A stretch of 7,868 nucleotides of DNA from Desulfonatronaceae bacterium UBA663. Its GTDB lineage: Bacteria > Desulfobacterota > Desulfovibrionia > Desulfovibrionales > Desulfonatronaceae. The notes under the pieces were generated by a model. It worked only from the letters and a program-made list of their open reading frames with translations, made no database searches and had not been told where the DNA came from. The first letter of the stretch is position 1, and the number at the start of each line of letters is the position of its first letter. Shown piece by piece: positions 6,824-7,868 of this stretch. Both the position numbers and the translations under genes were made by a program. The stretch lies in NCBI GenBank assembly GCA_002299865.1, contig DBNV01000112.1, forward strand, positions 8,630 to 16,497. The letters are read 5' to 3'.

Positions 6824-6853
6824 AACAAAGCAGGGAGGTCGCGACCTCCCTGC
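6824..6853 (-). terminator. Terminator-like hairpin between tRNA-Val and thrS
   Basis: Positions 6830-6853 are a perfect 24-nt palindrome with arms GCAGGGAGGTCG and its complement. As minus-strand RNA it gives a GC-rich stem of about 9-10 bp with a small loop, followed at once by UUUGUUU, an interrupted U-tract. It starts 13 nt after the encoded CCA of the tRNA. I see no convincing promoter between it and the thrS ribosome-binding site (about 34 nt), so it may be a partial terminator or attenuator rather than a complete stop. A protein-binding DNA palindrome is an alternative. Confidence 0.6.
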
Positions 6854-6866
6854 ATGGATGCTCTAA

Positions 6867-6941
6867 TGGTAGGCACGAGGAGATTTGAACTCCTGACCCC
6901 TTGCGTGTCAAGCAAGTGCTCTCCCCCTGAGCTACGCGCCT
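6867..6941 (-). tRNA. tRNA-Val (anticodon GAC)
   Basis: The minus strand folds into a complete cloverleaf of 75 nt. The acceptor stem AGGCGCG pairs with CGTGCCT (one G-U pair). The D stem is GCTC/GAGC with a 7-nt loop. The anticodon stem CTTGC/GCAAG encloses loop TTGACAC, giving anticodon GAC (valine codons GUC and GUU). The T stem AGGAG/CTCCT has loop TTCAAAT. The discriminator is A and CCA is encoded (6869-6867). It lies upstream of thrS on the same strand, separated by a terminator-like palindrome. Confidence 0.97.
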
Positions 6942-6964
6942 TGCGGTGCTTACGGCAAACGGAA

Positions 6965-6993
6965 CCTTTGCCCTGCAAAGGGAAAAAAGTCAA
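6965..6993 (-). promoter_or_regulatory. Weak promoter candidate and palindrome upstream of tRNA-Val
   Basis: On the minus strand TTGACT (6993-6988) is a good match to a sigma70 -35 box about 47 nt before the tRNA. At 16-19 nt spacing, however, no convincing -10 box is seen. The expected place is instead occupied by a perfect inverted repeat, CCTTTGC-N3-GCAAAGG (6965-6981). It may be an operator or a leader hairpin. The repeat is certain; the promoter call is weak. Confidence 0.3.
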
Positions 6994-7040
6994 CTCCCTT
7001 GGCTTGATGACGAACTCTGTTACGAAAACCATGCCTTGTT

Positions 7041-7072
7041 AACCGACGTGTCGGTTGATTGTCCCCAACCGA
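7041..7072. repeat. Three-armed palindrome with competing pairings
   Basis: AACCGACGTGTCGGTT (7041-7056) is a palindrome with 7-bp arms and a 2-nt centre. The middle arm TCGGTTG (7051-7057) can also pair with CAACCGA (7066-7072) across an 8-nt gap. Neither pairing is followed by a U-run on either strand, so a terminator is unlikely. The position in the divergent intergenic region suggests an operator for a dimeric regulator or a switchable hairpin. Confidence 0.5.
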
Positions 7073-7083
7073 TGCAGTATGGT
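7055..7083 (+). promoter_or_regulatory. Candidate sigma70 promoter for mobA
   Basis: TTGATT (7055-7060) and TATGGT (7078-7083) are separated by exactly 17 nt, each matching four of six consensus bases. The -35 box overlaps the palindrome at 7041-7056, and the spacer contains the third repeat arm, a usual place for an operator. The transcript would carry a leader of about 120 nt before mobA. Prediction by eye only. Confidence 0.35.
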
Positions 7084-7093
7084 GAACATAAAG

Positions 7094-7183
7094 ATGACCA
7101 CGGACCCGACAAAACAGCGCTATCCGCTTGATTTCGAGCATCCCAAAGCTACAGGCGGCACCGACATGAACTCTATGCCTTAA
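7094..7183 (+). CDS. Possible small ORF upstream of mobA
   Basis: A 29-codon ORF begins with ATG at 7094, preceded by GGTGA (7081-7085) at 8-nt spacing, a fair ribosome-binding site. It encodes a hydrophilic peptide starting MTTDPTKQRYPLDFEHPK and ends with TAA at 7181-7183, in the same frame as mobA and 30 nt before its start. An in-frame ATG at 7079 would add five residues. I do not recognise the peptide. It could be a leader peptide, a small protein, or chance. If the promoter candidate at 7055-7083 is right, the start would lie within a few nucleotides of the transcript end and its ribosome-binding site would be lost, which counts against one of the two calls. Confidence 0.25.
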   Translation: MTTDPTKQRYPLDFEHPKATGGTDMNSMP

Positions 7184-7213
7184 GAATCCAAAGGGTGGAT
7201 TAGAAAGCTGCGA

Positions 7214-7868
7214 ATGACGGGGAAAACAAGGGCATGTGACGCTTCGGCCCCGGCTGGGATCGTCCTGGCCGGAGGCAAGAGCGCCAGGCTGGGCCAGGAC
7301 AAGGCCGACATCGTTTATTCCGGCGCCACCTTGCTGGGCCGCGCCGTGGAGTTATTGCGAAGACATTGTGACACGGTGTGCGTGGTGGGCAGAAACCCAG
7401 CGCTACAACACCCTGAAAACAACGACCGGACAAAATACGACAACGTATCCTGGCTGTTGGATCTGGTGCCGGGACGCGGGCCGGCCGGAGGGGTTGCCAC
7501 GGCCTTGCAGATATTGCAGCGGCCGTGTCTGATTTTGGCTTGCGACCTGCCCCTGATGGACGACGCCACGTTGCGATGTTTGCTTCAAGGCCGAGCCGAA
7601 AGGCCCGAGCACTCCCTGATGACCACGTTCAGACAAGTGGAGACCGGATCTATCGAAGCCCTGGTAGCTGTTTACGAGTTCGAGGCCCTGCCGCGGATCG
7701 AGGCGGCCTTTTCCAATGACCTCTGCCAACTCAGCAAAATCCTGCCCGAACCCGTAAGACATCATCTTCCCTACCGTCGTGAGGAGGCAATCCCGTTTTT
7801 CAACTTAAACCACCCCTCGGACCTGTCGTTGTTGCGGACCCTGGAATTCTCCCATATGGAAATCAAGT
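7214..7868 (+). CDS. mobA: Molybdenum cofactor guanylyltransferase (MobA-like), 3' end cut by window
   Basis: MobA transfers GMP from GTP to molybdopterin, producing the guanine dinucleotide form of the cofactor used by enzymes such as formate dehydrogenases. The 218 visible residues show the nucleotidyltransferase signature LAGGKSARLGQDKA (about 18-31), a GPAGGVATAL loop (about 89-98), the metal-binding ACDLPLM (about 109-115) and a C-terminal NLNHPSDL (about 199-206), the equivalent of NINTPEDL. Family members are usually about 190-210 residues, so the stop is probably just past the window edge. The ATG at 7214 is the only good start before the signature; AGAAAG, 6 nt upstream, is a weak ribosome-binding site. 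It is divergent from the translation operon and functionally unrelated to it. Confidence 0.9.
   Translation, partial: MTGKTRACDASAPAGIVLAGGKSARLGQDKADIVYSGATLLGRAVELLRRHCDTVCVVGRNPALQHPENNDRTKYDNVSWLLDLVPGRGPAGGVATALQILQRPCLILACDLPLMDDATLRCLLQGRAERPEHSLMTTFRQVETGSIEALVAVYEFEALPRIEAAFSNDLCQLSKILPEPVRHHLPYRREEAIPFFNLNHPSDLSLLRTLEFSHMEIK

Noticed and set aside
6778..6866. T-box riboswitch or other known riboswitch in the thrS leader
   Set aside because: The leader is too short and lacks a specifier loop and T-box sequence. Only a terminator-like hairpin is present.
6778..7032. Extension of the thrS frame upstream through the tRNA to 7032
   Set aside because: It reads through the tRNA-Val gene and the terminator palindrome. 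The GTG at 6777 has a proper ribosome-binding site and gives the normal length.
6946..7141. Overlapping ORFs of about 60 codons on both strands in the divergent intergenic region
   Set aside because: There is no good ribosome-binding site or protein-like composition, and they run across palindromes and the likely promoter zone.
1..7868. CRISPR arrays, insertion sequences, phage or defence genes
   Set aside because: No spaced direct repeats, transposase motifs or mobile-element ends were seen. Genes and short regulatory regions account for nearly the whole window.

Overview
This is an ordinary, well-packed housekeeping locus. Everything from about position 6941 down to about 40 lies on the minus strand and forms the classic translation operon: tRNA-Val(GAC), thrS, infC, rpmI, rplT, pheS, pheT. 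A molybdenum-cofactor guanylyltransferase gene (mobA-like) runs divergently on the plus strand from 7214 and leaves the window without a stop codon. The base composition is moderately GC-rich, and the protein sequences resemble those of sulfate-reducing Desulfovibrionales (Desulfobacterota, the former Deltaproteobacteria). That assignment is an impression from sequence style and gene order, not a database match.

Layout, in the direction of transcription on the minus strand. A 75-nt tRNA-Val with encoded CCA (6941-6867) is followed by a perfect GC-rich palindrome with a short U-rich tail (6853-6824), then thrS from a GTG start (6777-4840). infC overlaps the end of thrS by 14 nt, and its only credible start is the rare codon AUU at 4853. 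A short junction with tandem small hairpins leads to rpmI (4289-4089). A junction of about 100 nt with two strong stem-loops leads to rplT (3989-3636), and pheS starts 2 nt after the rplT stop (3633-2545). After 28 nt comes pheT (2516-105). A 9-bp stem enclosing 55 nt and followed by nine U residues closes the unit at about 123-40. The first 40 bases of the window hold nothing I can support.

Functionally the operon makes two aminoacyl-tRNA synthetases (threonyl, and both subunits of phenylalanyl), initiation factor IF3 and two large-subunit ribosomal proteins, beside one tRNA gene. This fits growth-rate-coordinated expression of translation parts. Regulation is the most interesting aspect: an AUU start for infC (the codon class IF3 itself discriminates against), a terminator-like hairpin between the tRNA and thrS, and several stem-loops flanking rpmI, where L20 feedback control acts in other bacteria.

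The 272-nt divergent intergenic region (6942-7213) holds palindromes with competing arms, a candidate plus-strand promoter, a weak minus-strand promoter candidate and a possible 29-codon ORF in front of mobA. I found no CRISPR array, insertion sequence, prophage or defence gene. I see no strong sign of a novel system; the reportable novelty is in cis-regulatory RNA and start-site choice.
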